Source: H2-BAC3 sp045863035
GTDB lineage: Bacteria; Bacteroidota; Ignavibacteria; Ignavibacteriales; Ignavibacteriaceae
Length of the DNA: 64,000 bases
Assembly (NCBI GenBank): GCA_045863035.1
Contig: BTUV01000006.1
Coordinates: forward strand, 51,086 to 115,085
Direction: 5' to 3'
In this document: positions 27,095-34,797 of the stretch, piece by piece
Layout: each line of letters opens with the position of its first letter
Numbering within the stretch: the stretch's first letter is position 1
Notes under the pieces: model-generated
What the model saw: only the letters and a program-made list of their open reading frames with translations
The model's database searches: none
Told to the model about the DNA's origin: nothing
Program-made: the position numbers and the translations under genes

Positions 27095-28315
27095 TTATTT
27101 AAGAATCTTCTGTATCTCAACCTGGGTTATACTCTCATCAACTTCGGTTACAATGAAAAATCCATTAGTAACAGAGTTTTGTATAATCAGGTCCATAAAT
27201 TTTTTCTGATCGCTGAAATCCAATTCTCCTGTAATTTCTGACCATTCCTCTCTCATGCAGAGACATCCCAGAGTAGGCGTGTATGGATAATAAACCTGAT
27301 TTGTGTAATATGAAATATCTGTTGCCGTACCATGTGCAATAATTTCATTTCTACCTGCTGCCCCGGCAATCAGAGCTTCAAAAAAAAGCTCCCTGCTGCG
27401 TAAAACTTCTGGAAGTATTGAAAGATAGGTATCCCTGTCCATTAAATTAGTTTTATGTGGCAGCGTTCTGAAGTATAATTCAGGTTTGATTTCATGAGGG
27501 AGGGCCAGTTGCAGGTTTGGAGTATTACCAATAAATATATTTTTGGATGTATCAACCCCCTGTATGCTGAATATCCCTTGAGGGGTATTTCCGTTTGTGA
27601 GAAATCCCGGCATATTGGAAAGTGCCCTGGCAAATTGCGGAATAATCGCTGTTTTACCTTCGTCATCTGCTGCAAATGTTCCATCTGCCTTTTTAATAAT
27701 TACAAAACCTGGTTTGTTTCTTTCTTCATACTGAAGTGAAAATACCATGTTTTGCTGGTAGCTGTAGCTCAACAATGTTTTAACTTCAGAGATTGTCATG
27801 GGGTTCTCTTTGTTAAGATAGCTAAGCAGACCTTGAATAATCGGGTGACTCTCCGTAAATGTACGTTTGATATATTCGTCGGTTACTTCAAGAAGAAATC
27901 CCAAACGTGCATTGTTTTTGGCTAAATAAACCACAATCATCGAAAAGATTTTTGGATGTGATACCCTGCGTACTTTTTCAGCCAGAATCGAATAAAACTC
28001 ATTCGGATATACGGTAAATGCACACTCAAGTGCGCCGCGAAGCCCGCTTTCGCTTACAATCTTGTCTTCAGAGAATAATATGGAAAGCACCTTGAAAAGA
28101 TCATCACTCTTGCGTAATAACAGACCCGAACCCCAAAATGCTTCATCGAGGTTTGTAGTCTCTCTGTTAAACAAGAACCCGGTTAATGCATTATCAATCT
28201 TCTTTTCAAGCGAAATCTTAAAATCCGTACGGTTCTGTTTGAGCACAAAACTATTCTGCGCCTGAACTGCTGAACAGAGCAAAAAGAAGATAACTAATTG
28301 CGGTATATTTTTCAA
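27095..28315 (-). CDS. Secreted protein with a possible divergent L,D-transpeptidase domain
   Basis: A 406-residue protein with signal peptide MKNIPQLVIFFLLCSAVQAQ. The N-terminal 200 residues are helical and unassigned. The C-terminal half has features reminiscent of YkuD-type L,D-transpeptidases: NGNTPQGIFSIQG resembles the entry strand with TP.G.F.I, and a His in IIAHGTATD is followed about 20 residues later by TLGCLCM, where YkuD proteins have SHGC(I/V)R. The replaced residues make catalysis uncertain. It overlaps the aldose epimerase gene by four bases and is the last gene of its unit. It is convergent with the CtlX-like gene with only one base between them. Confidence 0.55.
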   Translation of the reverse strand: MKNIPQLVIFFLLCSAVQAQNSFVLKQNRTDFKISLEKKIDNALTGFLFNRETTNLDEAFWGSGLLLRKSDDLFKVLSILFSEDKIVSESGLRGALECAFTVYPNEFYSILAEKVRRVSHPKIFSMIVVYLAKNNARLGFLLEVTDEYIKRTFTESHPIIQGLLSYLNKENPMTISEVKTLLSYSYQQNMVFSLQYEERNKPGFVIIKKADGTFAADDEGKTAIIPQFARALSNMPGFLTNGNTPQGIFSIQGVDTSKNIFIGNTPNLQLALPHEIKPELYFRTLPHKTNLMDRDTYLSILPEVLRSRELFFEALIAGAAGRNEIIAHGTATDISYYTNQVYYPYTPTLGCLCMREEWSEITGELDFSDQKKFMDLIIQNSVTNGFFIVTEVDESITQVEIQKILK

Positions 28316-29304
28316 TGAAGTGATTCTCTGATTATTCCAAAATTGAAGGATCTTTTTTGTCCTGGCGCTAACAATATATCATCCCGTAATTCAGGCCGGT
28401 TAAACGCATCAGTCATAAACTCAACCGGTTCAAGCGCTATGGCTTTTCTGTACTCCCCTCGCAGATTCTCTGGTATGTATGCGTAAAACACACCGCGTTG
28501 CTGATATATAGAAAAAGAAGTCTTATGCACTGTATCGGTGAGCTTTGCTGTTATATGACCGCTCTCATTATATTTGAGATTTGTAAAACAGGCGTTCAGG
28601 GATTTGAAACTCAGTTCTTCTGGATTTGCCGCATCAGCAAAGTACATTGTGTCATCGGATGATAGCTTTTCGATAAAATTATTGTGTAAGGGGACAAGGT
28701 TTTCATCAACTTTGATTACTTCATCGGATGGTATAAACAGTTTCAAAGCATTAATCCCATTCTCCTTAAAATAAAAATAAGGATGCCATCCACAGCCAAA
28801 AGGAACATTTGCCCGGCTGCGATTACTGCCTTCAATGGTTATATCCAAAGCGGCTTGCCTGAAAAGGTACGTGACGGAAACGGCAATGTGAAACGGGTAA
28901 GCGGCGTACATTCCCGAGGTGATTTCCGTCGAGAATTTTATAATTACTTCGCTCTGGTTTTGTGTAATTTCTTCAAGGTTAAATACCTGCTTTTTCACTA
29001 ACCCGTGGCTTTTACCCGAATGATCATCAAGCCGGTAAACCTGATTATTAAAGGTATATAAACCATCCCTCATTCGGTTTGAATAAGGCGCCATAATCCA
29101 GTTTACAGCGGCTTCCCCCTGCTTCAACTCAGCAGGTGAGTGATAGGGGAGCAGTATGTCGGTAATTTTACCGTTTTGTAAATACTGGTAGGATGTTACA
29201 GTTGCGCCATAGTTGCATACGGTTAGTATATCCCCTCCGTTAAGGGAAATAATTTTTATAACTTCAAATTCACCGAATGGTATTTTTTCAATCTTAAAGC
29301 TCAT
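28312..29304 (-). CDS. Aldose 1-epimerase family protein
   Basis: A galactose-mutarotase-fold protein of 330 residues from ATG 29304; a TTG four codons upstream is an alternative. Family features are NYGATVTSYQY near the N-terminus, PYSNRMRDG with the substrate-binding Asn-Arg, HGLVKKQVF with the first catalytic His, PFGCGWHPYF with the second, and a Glu in IALEPVEFMTD near the C-terminus as the catalytic base. It interconverts alpha and beta anomers of free sugars. Overlaps with both neighbours place it in one unit with the AAC(3)-fold gene and the secreted protein. Confidence 0.88.
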   Translation of the reverse strand: MSFKIEKIPFGEFEVIKIISLNGGDILTVCNYGATVTSYQYLQNGKITDILLPYHSPAELKQGEAAVNWIMAPYSNRMRDGLYTFNNQVYRLDDHSGKSHGLVKKQVFNLEEITQNQSEVIIKFSTEITSGMYAAYPFHIAVSVTYLFRQAALDITIEGSNRSRANVPFGCGWHPYFYFKENGINALKLFIPSDEVIKVDENLVPLHNNFIEKLSSDDTMYFADAANPEELSFKSLNACFTNLKYNESGHITAKLTDTVHKTSFSIYQQRGVFYAYIPENLRGEYRKAIALEPVEFMTDAFNRPELRDDILLAPGQKRSFNFGIIRESLH

Positions 29305-30112
29305 GCAGTTTTTCAAGTTCCTTTAATTTAGCCCTGCGGAACGAGCATGCTTTACATTCCTGATCAATGCAGAGGAGTGAACGATAATGGTCTTTCATAA
29401 ATGGCGTTGAAAAGAAAAGAAGTCCGCGAACGTTTATAAGTTTATAAATCATACCGTTGAAATCATGAGGCAGGTAATATCCGTCATCTTCAAGTGAAAT
29501 TTCCAGATTTGTGAATGACTTGCTGCATCCGGGTACTTCATGCAGTTTTTGTTCACCAAAAACTGAGACACCAACCGGCTCTATACCCACGTGCCCCCAG
29601 GGAAAGATGTTAGCATATCCGGTTGTAAAATATACCTCAAGAAAATGAATAAAACTGAGTGACGAAAAGTCGGCGCCGAGCATCAGGATATAAGAGTCCT
29701 TATTACCTAACAGATAGGAAAGTGGCGAACCCCAGCCAAGCGGACTCTCAGGTGATATATCATGTCGTATCAGTTGATTAAAGTAACCCCAGATGCAAAA
29801 TGAATGGGTCGGCGAGTATGTCCTGCGTACCCCGTCCATTTTTCTGAATGTTTCGGAAAGTATTCCGGTTTTAGGAATTGAATGTTCGGGGTTATATATC
29901 TCACTGTTTTTGTTTCCTTTAAATGAAAAGGTAAATGCAGGAACAATTAGTGAACCGTGAGGAGTTAAATAATCGGTTAGCGAACGGAGAAAAAGTTCAG
30001 GGGAGTCACAATCCATTGCCTGGCGGATTCTGCTGAAAGATCCGTGTAGCACCACATGAAAACCCGGCTCAATTCCTGACTCTTTCAGGAAGCGAAGTAC
30101 ATTTGATTTCAT
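29294..30112 (-). CDS. AAC(3)-fold N-acetyltransferase family protein
   Basis: A 272-residue protein of the Antibiotic_NAT (aminoglycoside 3-N-acetyltransferase) fold. Recognisable segments are VVLHGSFSRI near the N-terminus, DYLTPHGSLIVPAFTFSF, RRTYSPTHSFCIWG, in which the His corresponds to the family's active-site His, and SPLGWGSPL. Chromosomal members in sugar and envelope loci acetylate amino sugars or are uncharacterised; nothing here indicates drug resistance. The C-terminus has a short Cys-rich tail (CIDQECKACSF). It overlaps the epimerase start by 11 bp and is preceded by a terminator, so it leads its own unit. Confidence 0.8.
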   Translation of the reverse strand: MKSNVLRFLKESGIEPGFHVVLHGSFSRIRQAMDCDSPELFLRSLTDYLTPHGSLIVPAFTFSFKGNKNSEIYNPEHSIPKTGILSETFRKMDGVRRTYSPTHSFCIWGYFNQLIRHDISPESPLGWGSPLSYLLGNKDSYILMLGADFSSLSFIHFLEVYFTTGYANIFPWGHVGIEPVGVSVFGEQKLHEVPGCSKSFTNLEISLEDDGYYLPHDFNGMIYKLINVRGLLFFSTPFMKDHYRSLLCIDQECKACSFRRAKLKELEKLHEL

Positions 30113-30187
30113 AGATCGCCATCCGGATTGTGAGTTATTCTTGTTCTTTTAAGGAATTTAACAAAAATTTTGTGTGAAAGTCAACTA

Positions 30188-30231
30188 AAAAGCGGTTTCC
30201 GGTCTGATAATGAGCCGGAATTACCGCTTTT
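30188..30231 (-). terminator. Terminator after the GH94 gene
   Basis: AAAAGCGGT (30188-30196) and ACCGCTTTT (30223-30231) form the outer stem and TCCGG/CCGGA the inner stem. On the minus strand the hairpin ends in CTTTTT, 8 bp after the GH94 stop. It splits the carbohydrate region into two transcripts. Confidence 0.85.
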
Positions 30232-30238
30232 AATCAAT

Positions 30239-32647
30239 TTAAAATATGAGTTCCACTGTTATTATGTCTTCTTCATACAATTCAGGAGAGATAAATAATT
30301 TATCAACCTGAATACCATTAATCTTTTTAACCGGGGTTTCATTCTTTCCGGTCCTTTTGCAGCTCAGTTTAATAGTTTTATTACGGAATTTTCGGGTTGC
30401 TTTGAAACCGTTCCAGGCCGAAGGAATTGCCGGTTCAATAGTCAAACCATCAAGAGAAGTTTTGAAACCGGCTATTTGGTCCATTCCGTTACGCAGCATC
30501 CAGACTGCAGTTCCTGTCAGCCAGGAGTGTGACGCTTGACCCTCAGTCGGATGGTCGGGGCTGGTTACATACTCCGCAAATACGTATGGCTCAATTTCAT
30601 ATTGGTCAATACGTTTTGAAGAGTTAACCGGCAGCATTTTTTTATAAACGGAAAATGCCTTCTCGGTGTCTCCATTCAGAAAAGAAGCAAGAACGAACCA
30701 GGAAGATGCATGATTAAATATCGCACCGTTTTCCTTTTTGCCCGGAACGCAACGGCTGATTAGACCCACATCTTCCTCTACTGTGGTGTATGAAGGCCAG
30801 CAGATTTGTATGCCGTTTTCACGTTCCAATAATCTGGCGGTTGATTCAAGCGCCTTCGCGCCACGGGCTTTGGGCGCCAACCCTGAAATAACTGACCAGG
30901 TTTGTGAGTTGATAAAAATCTTGCCCTGATCAGCTTTATGCGTGCCAAGTGGCTCCCCGTTATCCTTAAATGCACGGATATACCACTCACCATCCCAAGC
31001 AACAGCATTGATAACTTTACCGAGATGGTCGTAGATAGAATGCCACCGGGCGTGAGTTTCAAAATCTCCTTTTTTCTTGAGCAGTTCAAAAGACTTTTTT
31101 ATGATGTAAGCAAGGAAGAATCCTCCCCAGATTGTTTCTCCTTTCCCTTTTGGTCCCACTTTATCAAGGGTATCATTCCAGTCTCCGTTCATCATCTTTG
31201 GAATTCCCCGTTCTGTTGTGGCAGATATAGCAAAATCGACTGCACGCTTCAGGTGTTCGTAAACATTTGCACTGCCTCCATCGTAAAAAGATACATCCTC
31301 ATCAAGGATTGAGATATCACCGGTTTCATTGAGGTATTCAATCAGTCCGAAAGGCACCCAAAGGGGAGTATCCGAGTGATTTGTTCTTTCACCCCAGTCA
31401 GTGAGTTTAAAAAAGTTGTGAAGCGTTGAACCGTCAGAGAACTGAAAGCGAAGTGCATTAAGAAGTCTTGCTCTCACACGCTCAGAGTCTGCGAGAACCA
31501 CGCCCAGTATATCCTGGAACTGATCTCTCATCCCTGTACCGAAAAGCAGGCCCCCATGGTAATAACCAGAGTTGCGGGCCATATCAAAGGTTACTGCTGC
31601 CTGATACTGGTTCCATACGTTTAACATCAGATTTACATCATCATCGGGTGACTCGATTGAAAAGTGTGATAGATAGTTATCCCACCACTTTTTCAGATCA
31701 TCGAATCTTTTTTTGCAGTGCGATAAATTACGTATATCTTTCCAGTCAAGTCCCTCAAAAGGATTTTCATTCTCCTTATCATTGACCAGCATGATTATTG
31801 CAAATTCTTTTTCTTCCCCCGGCGCTAAGGTAAGCTCTGATTGAAGTGCCGCGACAGGATCACCGGCTGTGATTTCAGTATTCCCCATCTTACCGGTTTC
31901 AATAGCGAGAGGGTTAGCTTCAGACCTCCATTTTCCGATGAAGGCGTCCAATGATGAATCGAATCCGGTAACAGGCAGTGTACTGGTGAAAAGCAGCCAG
32001 TGTTTCCAGTCAAGATTTGGCTGTTCAACAGAAACCTTTTTGTTCAGCACCCAGTATCGCCGGGTTGCGGTAAGTGCGTTATGTTTTTTGTCGTAATGAA
32101 TATCGGTAAAATGCTTATCATTCGGCTGATTGATGATGTCGTTAAGTGCATTGCCCATCATCAGTTCTGTGAATGAATAAATACCCAGATTTTTTGTTGA
32201 TTTGCCGTTATTAACAAGTTTCACTTTCCAGATTTCGCCGTTCAGATCTCTCGGTACGAAATAGGTAAGTGTTCCTTTTATATTATCGAATTCAGTTTCA
32301 ACTGATGTATATCCGAGACCGTGTCTGCATTCATAAGACTTATATTTAATATCGAGCGTTGGCGCCCAGCTCAGTGACCAGTATTTTTTTGAATCATTGT
32401 CACGTATCATTATATAACGTCCGGGTCTATCCCATGGCAGAGAGTTATATCGCATTCTGGTAAGTCGGTTGTCGCGCGGTGTATCAACAAAACTAAAACC
32501 GCCACCGGTATGGCTTATCAGCCCTGCGTATTTTGGGTTCCACATATAATTAAACCAGGGGCGGGGAGTACGGGGGTCGGTAATGATATACTCCCTGTAA
32601 TCCTCGGAAAATCTTCCGTACTTATTCTCAAACAGATTCTTCTTCAT
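30239..32647 (-). CDS. GH94 family disaccharide phosphorylase
   Basis: An 802-residue enzyme of the cellobiose/chitobiose phosphorylase family, matching the usual length. The N-terminal beta-sandwich contains SHTGGGFSF and RLTRMRYNSLPWD, and the catalytic (alpha/alpha)6 barrel contains GTGMRDQFQD and MMNGDWNDTLD, whose Asp is the general acid. These enzymes split a beta-linked disaccharide with phosphate to give a sugar-1-phosphate and a free sugar. Cellobiose and N,N'-diacetylchitobiose are both possible; the neighbouring NanE gene favours an N-acetyl sugar. No signal peptide, so it acts in the cytosol. The phosphohexomutase gene lies 12 bp upstream. Confidence 0.9.
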   Translation of the reverse strand: MKKNLFENKYGRFSEDYREYIITDPRTPRPWFNYMWNPKYAGLISHTGGGFSFVDTPRDNRLTRMRYNSLPWDRPGRYIMIRDNDSKKYWSLSWAPTLDIKYKSYECRHGLGYTSVETEFDNIKGTLTYFVPRDLNGEIWKVKLVNNGKSTKNLGIYSFTELMMGNALNDIINQPNDKHFTDIHYDKKHNALTATRRYWVLNKKVSVEQPNLDWKHWLLFTSTLPVTGFDSSLDAFIGKWRSEANPLAIETGKMGNTEITAGDPVAALQSELTLAPGEEKEFAIIMLVNDKENENPFEGLDWKDIRNLSHCKKRFDDLKKWWDNYLSHFSIESPDDDVNLMLNVWNQYQAAVTFDMARNSGYYHGGLLFGTGMRDQFQDILGVVLADSERVRARLLNALRFQFSDGSTLHNFFKLTDWGERTNHSDTPLWVPFGLIEYLNETGDISILDEDVSFYDGGSANVYEHLKRAVDFAISATTERGIPKMMNGDWNDTLDKVGPKGKGETIWGGFFLAYIIKKSFELLKKKGDFETHARWHSIYDHLGKVINAVAWDGEWYIRAFKDNGEPLGTHKADQGKIFINSQTWSVISGLAPKARGAKALESTARLLERENGIQICWPSYTTVEEDVGLISRCVPGKKENGAIFNHASSWFVLASFLNGDTEKAFSVYKKMLPVNSSKRIDQYEIEPYVFAEYVTSPDHPTEGQASHSWLTGTAVWMLRNGMDQIAGFKTSLDGLTIEPAIPSAWNGFKATRKFRNKTIKLSCKRTGKNETPVKKINGIQVDKLFISPELYEEDIITVELIF

Positions 32648-32659
32648 CTTTGTTACTGG

Positions 32660-34093
32660 TTAATTTATAAAAATCAGTTTTTTTGCATCATTAAGAATAT
32701 CAGCAACTTCGCTGTCACTGTTTCCTTCAGCGTAAAGCCGTATCATCGGCTCAGTTTCAGAACTGCGTAAAAGCAGCCAACGCGAACTGCCTTCAAGCTG
32801 GAGTTTCAGACCGTTAATAATATCACGGCTGCTCTTGAACTCCTGCTGTCCTGTCACGTTGAATCCCGCAATTTTTCCGGGAGGCGAGGCAGCTAAAGCC
32901 GGCAATAAGGCAATTCTATTATCGTTTGCGTAGTGTGCATCAATTCTATCATAGAAAATTTCACCATATTCTTTTCTTTTTGCTGATACTAATTCGGAAA
33001 TCTTTTTATATCCTGAAGCCGCAAGCATTTCAATAAAAAGCAGTGCGGAAAGAAGACCATCCCTATCGGGGACATGAAATGAGTATCCGAATCCACCGCT
33101 TTCCTCTGCGGCAAAAAGTACGTTATCTTTCAGCATTTCCTCGCAAAGATATTTAAATCCAACCTGCGTGGTAATTATTTTTCGTTTCTCACTTGCAAAG
33201 ACATCAAGTTTGTCTGTAACAGAAGAGGTCTTGGCAATATGTCCTGAGAGTTTTTTTGTGTTAACTAAATAGTCAGCAAGGAGAAAAATAGTTTCCTGAG
33301 CACTGAGCCATTCACCGTTTTCAAGCATTACTCCGAGCCGATCTGCGTCTCCGTCCGTAGCCAGTCCGATAGAATAATCGCCGGATTTAAGTTCTTCAGC
33401 AAGAGGTTTTAGATTCTGAGGAAGTGGCTCAGCAAGCCGCTTGGAGAAATCTGTTTCCGGGAGTTTGAAAATAGTTCGCGCCGGAATACCATGATTATCA
33501 AGAGCCGTTTCGATTATTTGCTGTCCGGCTCCTGCCATTGAATCAATCAAAGGATATACACCTGATTCTTTGATAAGGTCGAAATCAATAATTCTCTCGA
33601 AATTGGTGTAGAATATATTGCGCAAATCAGAGATCATAATATAATCTTCGCTGACCTGAACCAGATCACTGTTCAGGTAGGTTTCTACTTTACGAGTCTG
33701 CTCTGTCAGGAATGGTCCGCCATAGGATGATTTAAATTTAATTCCATTATACTCAGGCGGATTATGACTGGCTGTTATCATTACACCCGCGTTCATTCTC
33801 CTGTTTTTTACAAAATAGGAGACTACCGGAGTCGGACCAGTTTTTTCAGAGAGATATGCTCTGATGTTATTACCGGAGAGAACACGCGCAAAAAGTCTTG
33901 CAAATTCTCTGGATTGTCTTCTGCCATCGTAACCGATAGCAACACTCAGGTTATCCTTATCTTTGTTGGACTTTATAAGATATATTGCGAATGCCTGAGC
34001 AACTTTTGCAACGTTTGCAGGATTAACCTCCTTATCAAGCAGTCCGCGCCAGCCATCAGTTCCGAAATTTATTTCAGGTTTATTTTTATTCAT
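32660..34093 (-). CDS. Phosphoglucomutase/phosphomannomutase family protein
   Basis: A 477-residue alpha-D-phosphohexomutase. The N-terminal FGTDGWRG, the catalytic phosphoserine loop ITASHNPPEYNGIK (about residues 107-120), the metal loop ATDGDADRLG and the sugar loop EESGGFGY are all intact, as is the phosphate-binding RSSETEPMIRLYAEG at the C-terminus. It would convert the sugar-1-phosphate made by the GH94 enzyme to the 6-phosphate. Whether it prefers glucose, mannose or N-acetylglucosamine phosphates cannot be read from the motifs. It overlaps the nanE stop by one base. Confidence 0.92.
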   Translation of the reverse strand: MNKNKPEINFGTDGWRGLLDKEVNPANVAKVAQAFAIYLIKSNKDKDNLSVAIGYDGRRQSREFARLFARVLSGNNIRAYLSEKTGPTPVVSYFVKNRRMNAGVMITASHNPPEYNGIKFKSSYGGPFLTEQTRKVETYLNSDLVQVSEDYIMISDLRNIFYTNFERIIDFDLIKESGVYPLIDSMAGAGQQIIETALDNHGIPARTIFKLPETDFSKRLAEPLPQNLKPLAEELKSGDYSIGLATDGDADRLGVMLENGEWLSAQETIFLLADYLVNTKKLSGHIAKTSSVTDKLDVFASEKRKIITTQVGFKYLCEEMLKDNVLFAAEESGGFGYSFHVPDRDGLLSALLFIEMLAASGYKKISELVSAKRKEYGEIFYDRIDAHYANDNRIALLPALAASPPGKIAGFNVTGQQEFKSSRDIINGLKLQLEGSSRWLLLRSSETEPMIRLYAEGNSDSEVADILNDAKKLIFIN

Positions 34094-34797
34094 TATCGTT
34101 TTTCTAATTCCTTTTTGATACTTTCGGCGTACCAGGTAGTAATCATTCTTGGCCGGGTTATTGCCGTACCGGCAACCACTGCAAATGCGCCGAGAGAAAT
34201 CATTTTAGCCGCATCAGAGGGAGTGTTTATTCTTCCTTCTGCAATCACGGGTATTTTAACTCTGTTGACCAAATCCTTAAGCAGCGCAAAATCAGCTCCA
34301 TTACTTTTTTTATTAGCAGTTTCCGGAGTATAACCGGAAAGGGTAGTAGAGAGACAATCAGCACCTGCTTCTGCACAGGCAATTCCATCTTCCAGTGTGG
34401 AAATATCAGCCATCACCGGGAGGGAATAGCGTTTTTTTAGTTCTGAGATAAACTCAGGTCCGCTCAACCCCTCGCGGAGTCTTAACGTACCGTCAACGGC
34501 AGCCATTTTAATTCCTGTTTCCAGTATCTCCTCAAACTCTTTGAATGAGCCGGTTATTCTCACATAGCCGTCCTCAAACTTGCTTTTGGTCAGTCCGATT
34601 ACCGGCACATCCACATTTTGAACAATCATAGTTGTTTTATCAACATCTCTTGACCGGATTCCGACAGCTCCTCCCATTACAGCAGCTTTGGCAAACATTG
34701 TTACCCCTTCAGGTGAGTTAAAGGGATCATCACCTTCAGACTGGCAGGAAACAATCAGACCACCCTGTAATTTATTAAATAACTCTTCGTTAACCAT
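34093..34797 (-). CDS. nanE: N-acetylmannosamine-6-phosphate 2-epimerase family protein
   Basis: A 234-residue TIM-barrel protein of the NanE family, normal length. Typical segments are GGLIVSCQSEGDDPF at the N-terminus, AVMGGAVGIRSRDV, PVIGLTKSKF, MAAVDGTLR with the catalytic-region Asp, VMADISTLEDG and IAEGRINTPSDA. NanE interconverts ManNAc-6-phosphate and GlcNAc-6-phosphate. It overlaps both neighbours by one base. No sialic-acid lyase or ManNAc kinase is in the window, so here it may act on GlcNAc-6-phosphate formed from chitobiose rather than on sialic acid. Confidence 0.9.
   Translation of the reverse strand: MVNEELFNKLQGGLIVSCQSEGDDPFNSPEGVTMFAKAAVMGGAVGIRSRDVDKTTMIVQNVDVPVIGLTKSKFEDGYVRITGSFKEFEEILETGIKMAAVDGTLRLREGLSGPEFISELKKRYSLPVMADISTLEDGIACAEAGADCLSTTLSGYTPETANKKSNGADFALLKDLVNRVKIPVIAEGRINTPSDAAKMISLGAFAVVAGTAITRPRMITTWYAESIKKELEKR

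Noticed and set aside
29294..30112. Aminoglycoside resistance gene
   Set aside because: Only the fold matches; it sits in a chromosomal sugar operon with no mobile element, so a resistance call is not justified.
34093..34797. Sialic acid catabolic operon
   Set aside because: NanE is present, but no nanA lyase, nanK kinase or sialic-acid transporter is adjacent; the YhcH-like gene is 15 kb away and on the other strand.
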